Part shown: positions 43,582 to 52,225 of the stretch, piece after piece
Numbering within the stretch: position 1 is the first letter of the stretch
Layout of the letters: each line of letters begins with the position of its first letter
Source: Paenibacillus sp. FSL W8-0186
Lineage (GTDB): Bacteria; Bacillota; Bacilli; Paenibacillales; Paenibacillaceae
Reading direction: 5' to 3'
Length of the DNA: 64,000 nucleotides
Assembly (NCBI RefSeq): GCF_037969765.1
Contig: NZ_CP150207.1
Coordinates: 5,525,501 to 5,589,500, forward strand
The notes under the pieces: generated by a model
Databases searched by the model: none
What the model saw: the letters and a program-made list of their open reading frames with translations, nothing else
Told to the model about the DNA's origin: nothing
Program-made: the position numbers and the translations under genes

Positions 43582-45030
43582 ATGAAAAAAAAAATTGTCT
43601 TTATGATTGCATTACTTATACTGTTCACCGGATTCGCAACACCAAGTTATGCATTATCAGATTCGCAATCTGATTCAATACAAACATTGTTGGATGATGC
43701 AAGCCGTATATCAGGTGTACCGGGAATATCAATCTCAATACTTGCGAACAATGAAGTGCTCTTCTTTTCTTCCGGGTACGCAGATCGTGAAAAGGGACTG
43801 CCGGCAAGTGAAAATACTCTATATGAGCTGGCTTCGGTAAGTAAAGCTTTTACCGGCATGGGTATTCTGCTGATGGAAGAACAAGGACTGCTGTCAATGT
43901 CAGACCCTATACAGAAATATCTGCCTTGGTTTACGTTAAAGTATCAGGGGAAACACGTTGATATGCAAAGTATTACGCTCAATAACTTTTTACACCATAC
44001 TAGCGGCTTAACAAATGGCAGTCACAGTCAAAACATTCCACAAGGCAATACGCCGGATATGTTGCAAAAAACCGTAGAAATGCTCGTAGATTCTGAATTG
44101 TCGTTCTATCCTGGTGAGCAGTATAATTACGGAACTGTTAATTATGACGTATTAGGTCTAGTTATTGAGATTGTGTCGGGACAAAGCTATGAAGACTTTA
44201 TGAGGGAACAGGTATTTCAGCCGTTGGGTCTTCACCAGACGTATGTTTATAAAGAAGATGCTCAAGCCACCGGACAGTTGGCACAGGGCTACCGTTCTTC
44301 CTTTTTTATGACAACTCCGTATAACGCGCCAGATTATTCCGGGAACAAACCCGCAGGCTACATCATTTCTAGTACAAAAGATATGGCGCGTTGGATGGGC
44401 ATACAGATGGGTATTGTGCAGGACATACCCGAAATATTCCATACGGTTATCGAAAAATCACATCAAGCTGATATGTCTGTTCCGGCTGTCAACGAAATGT
44501 ATTATGCGGCGGGCTGGTCGGTAAACGCCAACCAAACGATTATAGAGCACCCAGGGGGCAATCCCAATTTCGGAACCGAAGTGGTCATACTGCCAAATGA
44601 ACGAATAGCCATCTGTTTGCTGACCAACGGCGCAAATATCAATAGAAGCATGGTACTAAAAATTAAAGATATATTAGACGGCAATCTGACGCAGTCATAT
44701 AGAATAAGCGGCACACAGCTTTTGGATATCATTTTGTCGTCTACCACAATTATTCTTTGCCTATTGGCTGTTCTGTTCTTTCTCCTAGGATTACGCAAAA
44801 GGAAAACGAATGAGCGGCAGCCTATGACAAAAAGGCGAATAATCGTAACAGCTATTTTGCTGGTTGCTACGATTGTCCAGTTTATAATGTGCTGTGCATT
44901 AGATTGGTCAACGATACTTGTTTGGCGAACATATAGTGTTCTTACAGCTTTGATTTCGTCGGCATTATTAACAGCAAGCATTACATGGTTTGTATACACT
45001 CACCGATATAATGCCTCGCTCCGAAAATAA
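43582..45030 (+). CDS. penicillin-binding-protein-like serine hydrolase with membrane tail
   Basis: A 482-residue protein. The signal peptide (KKKIVFMIALLILFTGFATPSYA) is cleaved near residue 24. The beta-lactamase class C/PBP4-like domain has SxxK as S85-V-S-K88. The position of the usual YxN reads Y-G-T (in QYNYGTVNYDVLG), and HPGG stands at the third motif. Three or four helices follow from about residue 375, giving a membrane-bound C-terminus. Such enzymes include D-aminopeptidases and esterases, and many are uncharacterised. GGAGAG precedes the ATG; the gene stands alone. Confidence 0.9.
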   Translation: MKKKIVFMIALLILFTGFATPSYALSDSQSDSIQTLLDDASRISGVPGISISILANNEVLFFSSGYADREKGLPASENTLYELASVSKAFTGMGILLMEEQGLLSMSDPIQKYLPWFTLKYQGKHVDMQSITLNNFLHHTSGLTNGSHSQNIPQGNTPDMLQKTVEMLVDSELSFYPGEQYNYGTVNYDVLGLVIEIVSGQSYEDFMREQVFQPLGLHQTYVYKEDAQATGQLAQGYRSSFFMTTPYNAPDYSGNKPAGYIISSTKDMARWMGIQMGIVQDIPEIFHTVIEKSHQADMSVPAVNEMYYAAGWSVNANQTIIEHPGGNPNFGTEVVILPNERIAICLLTNGANINRSMVLKIKDILDGNLTQSYRISGTQLLDIILSSTTIILCLLAVLFFLLGLRKRKTNERQPMTKRRIIVTAILLVATIVQFIMCCALDWSTILVWRTYSVLTALISSALLTASITWFVYTHRYNASLRK

Positions 45031-45123
45031 GCATTTCATTCGTTCGCTTATTGAAAAAACGCGAAGATTTCTTTTAATGAGTGAACAAATATCAGCAAAA
45101 AGGAAGTGCCAGGCACCCCCTAT

Positions 45124-45177
45124 TTTTCGCCGTCACTTATGGTACGGTTTACCGCGCTGTCTGTAACGGCGAATTTT
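45124..45177. repeat. fullest copy of the dispersed intergenic repeat
   Basis: TTCGCCGT (45126-45133) and ACGGCGAA (45166-45173) form 8-bp terminal inverted repeats around CACTTATGGTACGGTTTACC and GCGCTGTCTGTA. Partial copies occur at about 955, 20311, 28755, 47090, 49766, 52304, 54106 and 63663. The rest of 45031-45325 shows nothing else. Confidence 0.7.
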
Positions 45178-45325
45178 CTATGTTTCATCCCCTTGAAAGA
45201 CAGACTCCTATTAAAGTGTACCGGTAGACAAAGGAAGGATTTGCAACTGTACTCTTGTTTTCGAGAGGTTTGTTAATATATCAGATATTAACAAAGTATT
45301 CTTAATCGCTGGACAAGCGGCTCGG

Positions 45326-46180
45326 TTAGTAATTTGTCAGCCCTTCGCACAAGGTCCACAGTTTCTTTCCCGCTCCATCCTCAAACTTGGTATGAATCGG
45401 TACGATCTGCTTCTTATCATCGAAGAACACGCCATTTGCGCGCTCTATTTCTTTCGCAGACGCCAGATAAACCCCGATCTCGCATTTCTGCTTTGCACTT
45501 GCGTTCATGAGAGGTGCAGCGACCCTCAAATACCAAGGCGCGTTCCTCGCAAGATTGGATTTCACAAATCCCGGGTAAAAAGCATTGGAGGTCACTCCCG
45601 TTCCTTCCAAACGCTTTGCCAATTCGAAAGCAAATAATGTCCTGGCGAACAGCGACTGGCTGGTTGCACGCATCGTGTTATACTGGTGCTCCATTTGAAT
45701 ATCATCGAAGTTAATGATGGGATTCTTCATAAATCTAGGGTTACCCGACACTGTGATGACGCGCGCAGGACCGCTTTCTTGGAGAATGTCGAGCAACTGG
45801 TTAGTCAGCAGATAATGACTATGCACATTGACCGCGAACATACGATCAATCCCCTCAGCCGTCAATTCCTTCTTAAAATAGACTGCACCACAAGCATTTA
45901 TAAGCACGTGCAATTGATCATACTTCCGCTTGTATACGTCGCTGACTTCCCGGATCGATGACTGTAGGGAAAGATCTGCCGCCACCCACTCTCCCCTGTT
46001 GTTGCCTGTGGCTTCCGAAATATCCTTTAATGCAGCTTGCCCACGCTCCGCACTTCTGCTGATGATCACGACCTTGGCGCCAAGTCTGGCTAGTCCCGTT
46101 GCGATTGCTTTTCCTACTCCGGATGTTCCCCCAGAAATTAAAAATACTCTGTTTTCAATATCCGTCCGTGTTTCGTTCAT
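45326..46180 (-). CDS. SDR-like protein lacking the catalytic YxxxK
   Basis: A 284-residue protein of the retinol-dehydrogenase-like SDR branch. The cofactor loop ISGGTSGVGKAI (16-26) and SGNP at the Ser position are present. The usual AYxQSKLAN active-site segment reads ATSQSLFAR (172-180), so Tyr is Thr173 and Lys is Leu177. The following FAFELAKRL confirms the alignment. It may bind NAD(P) without dehydrogenase chemistry, or be decaying. ATG 46180 follows GGGGGAG. It is divergent from a TetR gene with two shared operators. Confidence 0.85.
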   Translation of the reverse strand: MNETRTDIENRVFLISGGTSGVGKAIATGLARLGAKVVIISRSAERGQAALKDISEATGNNRGEWVAADLSLQSSIREVSDVYKRKYDQLHVLINACGAVYFKKELTAEGIDRMFAVNVHSHYLLTNQLLDILQESGPARVITVSGNPRFMKNPIINFDDIQMEHQYNTMRATSQSLFARTLFAFELAKRLEGTGVTSNAFYPGFVKSNLARNAPWYLRVAAPLMNASAKQKCEIGVYLASAKEIERANGVFFDDKKQIVPIHTKFEDGAGKKLWTLCEGLTNY

Positions 46181-46398
46181 CGTCTCCCCCTTATATGCAA
46201 CAGTAAAAACCTTCGCGAACCTACAAGTTTGACTCTGCCTAGGTGGTAATAGGTGGCTCATTCCGGCGAAGACGGTTAGCAGTGTGTTCGTGGAAGCCTA
46301 GTCGTGTCCGTCAGCGATAAGTAGTAACGATTAGTATGGCTAAGTGAGCCGAGTACTGTTATTTTCATTGTGTATTCACCCTCTTTTTGATAAAATAG

Positions 46399-46474
46399 TG
46401 TCATAAACTGACATTTGAAATTATTGTATACCTGCGGGTTTTTTATTGTCAAGAAAAAATGTCAGAGACTGACT
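46399..46474 (-). promoter_or_regulatory. SDR promoter with two TGTCA operators
   Basis: TGTCA-TAAAC-TGACA (46399-46413) and TGTCA-GAGAC-TGACT (46460-46474) flank a minus-strand promoter. Its -35 TTGACA is at 46447-46452, with TACAAT about 18 bp downstream. Both palindromes fit binding by the divergent TetR. Confidence 0.7.
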
Positions 46475-46509
46475 ATTTAATTTTTATTCCATTAACCACA
46501 TAAATAGGA

Positions 46510-47076
46510 ATGATGAAAATGAAAATGAAAAGCAAAGAAAAATTACAGGCGGCGGCCGTTAAATTATTTATGGAAAAGGGCTATGAAAACACGACTGTAC
46601 AGGAGATTGCGAGTCTTGCGGGGGTGACGGAGCGAACTTTTTTCCGTCAGTTCAAGGACAAGTCGGACGTGCTTTTTGACACGAACAATGAGCTGGGGCA
46701 GTGGGTCGCGGCTTTTATCACTGACAATTTAAACATTGAGACAAAACCGCTGAAGCTAGCGGTTGAAGGCTTTGTATCGAATTCCGAGTTTTTCGAAAGC
46801 TCGCGAGAGAGGGTACTAGCCCGGAATCAAATTATTCAAAGCAACTCTGATCTGCAGGAACGAGAGCTATTGAAGGGGCAAGTGCTCATTGCGTCTATCA
46901 CAAGCTCGTTATCTGCCAAATATGATAGCAATCTGTCGGAGCTGGCCGCGCGATTTGCAGTCGAAATTTTTCACATGGCATATAATAAATGGATGACAAA
47001 CGCTGAGATAAGCCTTGCGGAGCAGCTGCTCGCCGTTTATGAGTTGTATGAGAACTCGTTTTGTTGCGTGGATTGA
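46510..47076 (+). CDS. TetR/AcrR-family regulator
   Basis: A 188-residue repressor: KLQAAAVKLFMEKGYENTTVQEIASLAGVTERTFFRQFKDKSDVLFD, with the FFRxFxxK recognition segment. The C-terminal part is helical. Three in-frame ATGs (46510, 46513, 46519) are possible; AGGA lies nine bases from the last. It probably represses the divergent SDR-like gene. Confidence 0.9.
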   Translation: MMKMKMKSKEKLQAAAVKLFMEKGYENTTVQEIASLAGVTERTFFRQFKDKSDVLFDTNNELGQWVAAFITDNLNIETKPLKLAVEGFVSNSEFFESSRERVLARNQIIQSNSDLQERELLKGQVLIASITSSLSAKYDSNLSELAARFAVEIFHMAYNKWMTNAEISLAEQLLAVYELYENSFCCVD

Positions 47077-47089
47077 AACAGCAACAATT

Positions 47090-47115
47090 TCGGCGTCACT
47101 TATGATACGGTTCAC
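47090..47115. repeat. partial copy of dispersed intergenic repeat
   Basis: CGGCGTCACTTATGATACGG, then TTCAC, abuts and slightly overlaps the stop codon of the minus-strand gene at 47112. Confidence 0.6.
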
Positions 47116-47819
47116 AATATTTGATCGATGAACTTCAAATATTGTGAATCCCCATATCCTAATGCTGGAAAAACCTCGAATAATCGCTTAAGCAATTCGG
47201 TCGAAGGTAAATGTTTATGATTTATAATATATTTTCTGACCCTATTATTTTCTGTCTGCATTTCTAAGAATAACTCTATAGCCTGATACATCACTCGTGG
47301 TACTTCTTTCGTTAGTTTCATATGATGGACTAATACTTCCTTATAGACGGAACCATAGTTGCCTAAAGTAAGCTCCGTTTGACTTACTTTAAATTCATCC
47401 TCTCTAAAGCTATTAAGGAAAACTTGACCTTTATACTGAGACTGTTCAAGATAGGCAAGGATCGTTAGAAGATTCATCTGACAAAACATATCCTCCCCAA
47501 ACCATAAAACAATATAATCATAGCTTTTCTCAAACAGATGATTTAAGGGCGTTATTACCTTGTTCCTGTAACTTTCTTCAGACTCACCATGTCCTGCCGC
47601 TCTTGTTTGAATAAATGCATAATCGAAAATAGATGCCGTCGTCGCATTTACACACATTGCTTCATTGAACGGTGCATAATCAGCATCTCCCATAAGCTTG
47701 TTATTTTTAAACTCCTCATACATTACTTGACCATTGAGTATGTTCAGTACATTTTGGTCAAATAATTCTCTTCTCCTATTTTTTAATTGTTCGATCTCAG
47801 TTTCTCTAGACATATTCAT
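47112..47819 (-). CDS. DUF1835-like protein of unknown function
   Basis: A 235-residue cytoplasmic protein. The YDYIVLWFGEDMFCQMNLLTILAYLE segment (about 110-135) is the W(F)xxDxFCQxN motif of DUF1835-type proteins, sometimes mislabelled AraC family. A C-terminal helical half follows. Function unknown. ATG 47819 follows GGGGGG by 12 bases. It lies 97 bp downstream of an SDR gene on the same strand and may belong to the TetR-SDR operon. Confidence 0.6.
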   Translation of the reverse strand: MNMSRETEIEQLKNRRRELFDQNVLNILNGQVMYEEFKNNKLMGDADYAPFNEAMCVNATTASIFDYAFIQTRAAGHGESEESYRNKVITPLNHLFEKSYDYIVLWFGEDMFCQMNLLTILAYLEQSQYKGQVFLNSFREDEFKVSQTELTLGNYGSVYKEVLVHHMKLTKEVPRVMYQAIELFLEMQTENNRVRKYIINHKHLPSTELLKRLFEVFPALGYGDSQYLKFIDQIL

Positions 47820-47916
47820 TCTACAATCATCCCCCCTGATTAATAATGAGTTTAGCAAATTCTCTTGGAATAAACCAAAACCTGTTTTAAAAGCCCTGCT
47901 GTAGGCTGTGACTAGT

Positions 47917-48663
47917 TTATATAGCCGTATATCCACCATCCACCAGCAAACTGGCTCCTGTAATATATGAGGCATCCCTGCTTGCTAAAAATAAAACCGC
48001 CCTCCCTACCTCTTCAGCTGTACCCAGTCTTCCTATCGGATGTTGTGCCTGCAAATACCGTAGCATTTCTTCTGGTAATCCGCTGATTAGAGATGTCTCA
48101 ATATAACCTGGGCAAACCGTATTTACGCGTATGCCTTCAGCTGCATACGCCGCTGCCGATGATCTTGTCAGCATATGGACGCCCCCCTTAGCTGAAGCAT
48201 ACGCCGATACACGCGCTTTCCCAACGAAACTATGAACAGACCCGCAATTGACAATCGCCCCTCCATCGCCCTGAGCCAGCATTTGCTTGATCGCATGTTT
48301 GTTGCACAGGAATACACCTGATAAATTCACCTCGATGGTTTTTTGCCAAACCTCATAATCAACTTGGTCTGTCGGTCCATCACTTGCCACTCCTGCATTG
48401 GCAAAAAGCACATCCAGCCTACCGTACCGGCCAACCGTAGTTTCCACCATTTGCATGACCGACTCTTCACTAGTAACATCCGTTTGTATAAAAAAACTAT
48501 CCAGACCTATTCCATCGATCTCTCGAGCCACTTCCTTGCCCCTCTCAGAATAATCGGCAATGACCACCTTGGCTCCTTCTTCTGCGAACAATCGTGCTGT
48601 GGCCTCTCCAATTCCGCCTGCTCCTCCTGTTACAATAACAACTTTGTCCTGAAATCTTTTCAT
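47917..48663 (-). CDS. SDR-family oxidoreductase (glucose/3-oxoacyl dehydrogenase-like)
   Basis: A 248-residue classical SDR: VTGGAGGIGEATARLFAEEGAKVVIADYSE (an Asp after the second strand favours NAD), NAGVASDG, NCGSVHS, YxxxK as YASAKGG, and the ending YITGASLLVDGGYTAI. ATG 48663 lies eight bases from GGAG; an upstream TTG at 48669 is too close. It is downstream of a TetR gene on the same strand, with its own CTAACTAGTTAT site. Confidence 0.92.
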   Translation of the reverse strand: MKRFQDKVVIVTGGAGGIGEATARLFAEEGAKVVIADYSERGKEVAREIDGIGLDSFFIQTDVTSEESVMQMVETTVGRYGRLDVLFANAGVASDGPTDQVDYEVWQKTIEVNLSGVFLCNKHAIKQMLAQGDGGAIVNCGSVHSFVGKARVSAYASAKGGVHMLTRSSAAAYAAEGIRVNTVCPGYIETSLISGLPEEMLRYLQAQHPIGRLGTAEEVGRAVLFLASRDASYITGASLLVDGGYTAI

Positions 48664-48687
48664 ATTCAAGGCTCCTCTCTAATTAAT

Positions 48688-48699
48688 CTAACTAGTTAT
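48688..48699 (-). promoter_or_regulatory. second TetR operator, upstream of the SDR gene
   Basis: CTAACTAGTTAT matches the perfect palindrome upstream of the TetR gene (49418-49429) at 11 of 12 positions and lies 25 bp before the SDR start. Confidence 0.65.
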
Positions 48700-48728
48700 T
48701 TATATTTAAAGATTTAAAAGCCCCCGTT

Positions 48729-49388
48729 CTACAACGCGGATGGCTCCATCAATCCATAAACAACGATAAGGACTAACTGTTCTTTGTATTGTTCCAGTGA
48801 TATCATTGATTGACTTCCTTCGGGCAACATTTCGCTAATCCGGCGATAGGATTGTACAAATGGAATGACTAGATTCATGAGTACAATCGGCACCATGATC
48901 GGTTCAATATCCTTGCGCAACAAACCGTTTTCTTTTGCAGATTCGGCAAGTTGGCGAAACAGGATAATATCGTCAGGCGAGTATGCAATAGATTTCCACA
49001 CTCTCCATTCCTCCGCAGCTTCCCATAAATAAATTTTTAAATATCTTGGGTGATCCAATAAAAATTGAAACGAGTTCCGTATGACGTCTCCAAGCATCTG
49101 TCGAAATTTTGACGGATCTGATGTCGTTGTCGGGTCTGCTAAGGAGTCACCTAACAAACCTTCAAAAACGGTATTACCTATCCGATCAGCCCGTTCAATC
49201 ACACCGGTGTATAACCCCAACTTGTCATTAAAATACTGATATATAAGGCTTTTGTTGTATCCAGACAAGCTTGCTATCGCATCAATACGAGTAGCGGCAT
49301 ACCCATATTCTGCAAACATATTCTCTGCAGCGTCAAGAATCATTTCTTTTGTTCTGGCTGCATCATAGGTCCTTTTCTTTTTTTGCAT
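48729..49388 (-). CDS. TetR/AcrR-family regulator
   Basis: A 219-residue protein: DAARTKEMILDAAENMFAEYGYAATRIDAIASLSGYNKSLIYQYFNDKLGLYTGVIERADRIG. The C-terminal domain is all-helical. ATG 49388 is preferred because GGAGATG lies nine bases upstream; an earlier in-frame ATG at 49406 has no site. It probably controls itself and the SDR through CTAACTAGTTAG sites. Confidence 0.92.
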   Translation of the reverse strand: MQKKKRTYDAARTKEMILDAAENMFAEYGYAATRIDAIASLSGYNKSLIYQYFNDKLGLYTGVIERADRIGNTVFEGLLGDSLADPTTTSDPSKFRQMLGDVIRNSFQFLLDHPRYLKIYLWEAAEEWRVWKSIAYSPDDIILFRQLAESAKENGLLRKDIEPIMVPIVLMNLVIPFVQSYRRISEMLPEGSQSMISLEQYKEQLVLIVVYGLMEPSAL

Positions 49389-49417
49389 GATGGTGAACAT
49401 CTCCATTTATTTTATAA

Positions 49418-49429
49418 CTAACTAGTTAG
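49418..49429 (-). promoter_or_regulatory. TetR autoregulatory operator
   Basis: CTAACTAGTTAG is a perfect 12-bp palindrome about 30 bp before the TetR start. The same word recurs upstream of the SDR gene. Confidence 0.7.
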
Positions 49430-49658
49430 ATTATGAATTGGTACAATTCATTTGTCAAGTGTAAAAGGGCTATCGGCCACAACTGTGCTTTGAAGTGTAC
49501 CGCGCTAATCGACTCAGCCAGACCTTGAAAAAAGGCCCACTCCATCTTTAGCAAAGTGGAAAAAGCCTTCTAAGTGTGTGGCGGCCCCTTTTTCTGCCCA
49601 ATATCCTCCTTTGCGGCACATATTCGGCTTCGACATCGTCGATCCGGAAATCGTTCGT
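49430..49658. other. gene-poor stretch with a long hairpin
   Basis: GGCCCACT at about 49533 and AGTGG near 49555, inside AAAAAAGG...CCTTCT, form a terminator-like hairpin. A frame to the right may belong to the regulator relic. Confidence 0.35.
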
Positions 49659-49718
49659 CTAGTTCGACAAGTTCAGCCATTCGGGCACGATGGCCAACAA
49701 TCGATCTGTTTTGTTCAT
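49659..49718 (-). pseudogene. N-terminal relic of an HTH regulator
   Basis: GGGAGG precedes an ATG at 49718 that begins MNKTDRLLAIV, the typical first residues of HTH_11/WYL regulators, but the frame ends after 19 codons at TAG. A shifted frame continues for about 30 more codons with protein-like text (RMAELVELDERFPD). Likely a frameshifted, truncated regulator gene. Confidence 0.4.
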
Positions 49719-49765
49719 TGACTACCTCCCTTGAAACGATACAGTTTCAATTTCCCAACACCCCA

Positions 49766-49798
49766 ATTTTTCGCCGTCACTTATGGTACGGTTCACCG
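49766..49798. repeat. partial copy of dispersed intergenic repeat
   Basis: TTTTTCGCCGTCACTTATGG, then TACGGTTCACCG, matches the left half of the copy at 45124 almost perfectly and then diverges. Confidence 0.65.
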
Positions 49799-49819
49799 AT
49801 CGTCTATAGAGCGAAATCG

Positions 49820-49844
49820 AAAGGCACCCGAGTTGGGTGCCTTT
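49820..49844 (-). terminator. terminator downstream of the DinB relic
   Basis: AAAGGCACCC-GAGTT-GGGTGCCTTT is a perfect 10-bp stem. T-rich sequence follows on the minus strand. Confidence 0.75.
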
Positions 49845-49893
49845 CACTGCCTTAGAATATTCAATATATACCGCTGACCTACCTGTCGTTCCA

Positions 49894-50382
49894 TCAAATA
49901 AAATATATAATCGGTTGGGACCCGGCATATCCTTGCTGCCTCAGCATCGCGGTCACATTGCCCCTGTGATACGTCCTGTGGTTGACCACATGCCGCAGGA
50001 TGTCGGAGAAATGCGTATCAAGACAACCGTACTTCGGATGCTCAATCGTCATTGTCTTGTCCGGGTCAGGCGTCCGCCCCAGCAAATCACGGAACTGTTC
50101 GGCGGCGCCTGAGAACAATCGACGCATCTCGTCAACGGTTCTGCCCTGCGCTTCCTCCGCCCAGCCCGGCATCTTCAGAACAATATCCTTGTTCGGAACT
50201 CCCGCTAGCACAGACATTATAGAGCTGTTCGAACAATTACATGTGCCCAAATGTTTGTGATACGGACGGAAACACGCTCGTTACTTCCACATGGAACACA
50301 TCCTCTGGAAGCTGCTCCAGGTGAGCGAATACTCGGTCGTTTGGCTACCACTGACGCAGCCTTGTCTCTACCGTGTACCAGG
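49894..50382 (-). pseudogene. DinB-family gene, broken by stops and a frameshift
   Basis: The 3' part (from about 50250) reads intact DinB text: DKTMTIEHPKYGCLDTH, ILRHVVNHRTYHRGNVTAMLRQQGY, with the metal-binding HxxxHxxxH-like helix NHRTYHRGN. The 5' part lies in another frame: TVETRLRQW, TAG, NDRVFAHLEQLPEDVFHVEV and SVFPSVSQTFGHM, then TAA. Joined, they match a normal DinB protein of about 160 residues. Two stops and one frameshift make it non-functional. Confidence 0.75.
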
Positions 50383-50409
50383 TTCGCTGACAACCATTGT
50401 CAGTGAAGT

Positions 50410-51381
50410 TCAATCGGAATCTTCGTCATAATGTTTGGCGATCCCATATGCCACTTCCTGGATCCGACGCTTCAGCTCCAGTGGCTCCCGAATGCGAATG
50501 GCTGTGCCGAATGTCATTAGATACATCGGAAGGTGCTTGTTCATCGTCGGGACGTCGAGTAGAAACCGCACCTCTCGATCGGTCCGTTCCGTCAAATAGT
50601 GGCGCATATGCCAGTGGCGGCAAACCGCGTTCAGCGTGTCTGGCTCTCCCTCAATGCGGATGACCGTCAGTGGTCCGTCTGCCTCCCGTTCTCGCTCGGA
50701 CTGGTCGCGGAAATAGATGGCCGCGGAGAAACGCTCCGGCTTTTCGAACCGCGCTTCAGTCGGCTCCAGCCGCGTGATGCGGTCCACGCGGAACGTCCGT
50801 ACCGCCTGCGACCGATGGCAGAACGCGACAGCGTACCATTCGTTTCGGTCGTAAGCCAACCCGTACGGATCAACTTCTCGTCCGTCGTCCTGCTCCGCAT
50901 TCGCTTTGCGATAGGTGATGCGAACCGTTAGCCCGTCCTTCGCCGCCTGTTCTAGGTCACGTAATAACGGAACGACGGAGGGTAGACGCGACGGAGAGAT
51001 CACATCCAAGCCATTCGACTGATGGGACAGATCGTGGCGCTGCTCTTCATGCAGCCCGTTCTCCACCTTCTTCAGCGCGCTTTCCAGCTCCTCTGTATAT
51101 GGATAACCAGCGCCTTGCGCAAATTTAAACGCATCCACGAGCGCCTTCACCTCTAAGGAGTTGAAGAACAATGGCGTCTCCTTGAAGCTTTCCAAAATAC
51201 GAATGCCACCGTCATGGCCCGATTCCGCAACGACCGGCACACCACTGGCGCATAATGCGTCGATATATCGGTACACGGTGCGAACGCTGATCTCCAAACT
51301 GTCCGCGATCTGTGTGGCGGTGAGCTTCTTTCCGGTTCTAAGTATCCAAAGCATCGAAAGCATATTATCCCATTTCGCTAT
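50410..51381 (-). CDS. HTH_11/WYL-domain regulator with possible ATA start
   Basis: About 323 residues: AKWDNMLSMLWILRTGKKLTATQIADSLEISVRTVYRYIDALCASGVPV, then a WYL domain with ITYRKANAEQDDGREVDPYGLAYDRNEWYAVAFCHRSQAVRTFRVDRI. Homologues begin M(A/S)KxDNML; here that position is an ATA codon at 51381, six bases after AGAGGGTG. Either ATA initiates, or the next ATG (51363) is used with loss of six residues, or the start has mutated. Its likely target is the adjacent DinB gene, now dead. Confidence 0.82.
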   Translation of the reverse strand: MAKWDNMLSMLWILRTGKKLTATQIADSLEISVRTVYRYIDALCASGVPVVAESGHDGGIRILESFKETPLFFNSLEVKALVDAFKFAQGAGYPYTEELESALKKVENGLHEEQRHDLSHQSNGLDVISPSRLPSVVPLLRDLEQAAKDGLTVRITYRKANAEQDDGREVDPYGLAYDRNEWYAVAFCHRSQAVRTFRVDRITRLEPTEARFEKPERFSAAIYFRDQSEREREADGPLTVIRIEGEPDTLNAVCRHWHMRHYLTERTDREVRFLLDVPTMNKHLPMYLMTFGTAIRIREPLELKRRIQEVAYGIAKHYDEDSD

Positions 51382-51521
51382 CGGAAGCACCCTCTTTTTC
51401 TCAAGAAAATGAAACTGATTTGAGCTTTGCGTAATTATGTGAAAAATAGATATTACACACTCAGGTGAATACGGCTCCACAATTCTACTTCTGAAAAGTC
51501 CTCAATCCTATGCTTATACCT

Positions 51522-52148
51522 TTACTGGATTGAATTCATCAACTCATAGAAATATTTGGGTTCTTGAGTCTTATTAAGACTATACCAGGCATCTAATGTT
51601 TGTGGAGAAATCACGCCCAGAGCTTTCAAGACATGTACAGAAAATTCCAACGGAGCTATTCCAGATGCAGTGATCAGTGTTCCATCAGTTACAACAGACT
51701 CCATTTTGTAATACTTTTCGCCCTTGTAAGTGGGACAGATCATTTTAAGGTATTCCAAATCATTGCTTGTATGCAGGCGTGAATTCAGCAATCCTGTCTG
51801 GGCAAGTCCGATTGTAGCACCACAAATCGCTGCAACCAATATACCATCCTTTAAACACCTCTGGGCGATTTTCAAGATGGGCTGGTGAATGGATTCTGTC
51901 CATGTATCTCCACCGGGTAAAATCAATATATCTGTGCTTTCAATGTTGCACTCATCCAGTTTAATGTCAGGCAGTATTTTCAATCCACCCATTGTAGTTA
52001 CAGGGGTCTTTTCAATTCCAACGGTGACTATTTTTGATGGGGCCAGCCCCTTTTTATAATATCTTCCCGAGTTCAGCTCGGCAGTTACATAACCTATTTC
52101 CCAGTCTGCCATTGTGTCAAACACATAAAGATATACCGTATTATTCAT
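51522..52148 (-). CDS. DJ-1/PfpI-family protein
   Basis: A 208-residue protein: YVFDTMADWEIGYVTAEL, ILILPGGDTWTES, nucleophile elbow LVAAICGATIGLA with the reactive Cys, and SGIAPLEFSVHVLKAL. The sequence is close to the Bacillus YdeA-like glutamine-amidotransferase-like group. Function unknown (possible glyoxalase III, chaperone or protease activities are family lore). ATG 52148 lies nine bases after AAGGAG; an in-frame TTG at 52154 is closer. Stand-alone gene. Confidence 0.92.
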   Translation of the reverse strand: MNNTVYLYVFDTMADWEIGYVTAELNSGRYYKKGLAPSKIVTVGIEKTPVTTMGGLKILPDIKLDECNIESTDILILPGGDTWTESIHQPILKIAQRCLKDGILVAAICGATIGLAQTGLLNSRLHTSNDLEYLKMICPTYKGEKYYKMESVVTDGTLITASGIAPLEFSVHVLKALGVISPQTLDAWYSLNKTQEPKYFYELMNSIQ

Positions 52149-52225
52149 TTGCAAGTTCTCCTTATTTACAATTCATCAAGTGATACCAACTATCCATCGG
52201 TGACCATTGATTATCATCATTATAA

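Noticed and set aside
49533..49560. Transposon end or integron site
   Set aside because: The hairpin resembles a terminator, and no partner repeat was found nearby.
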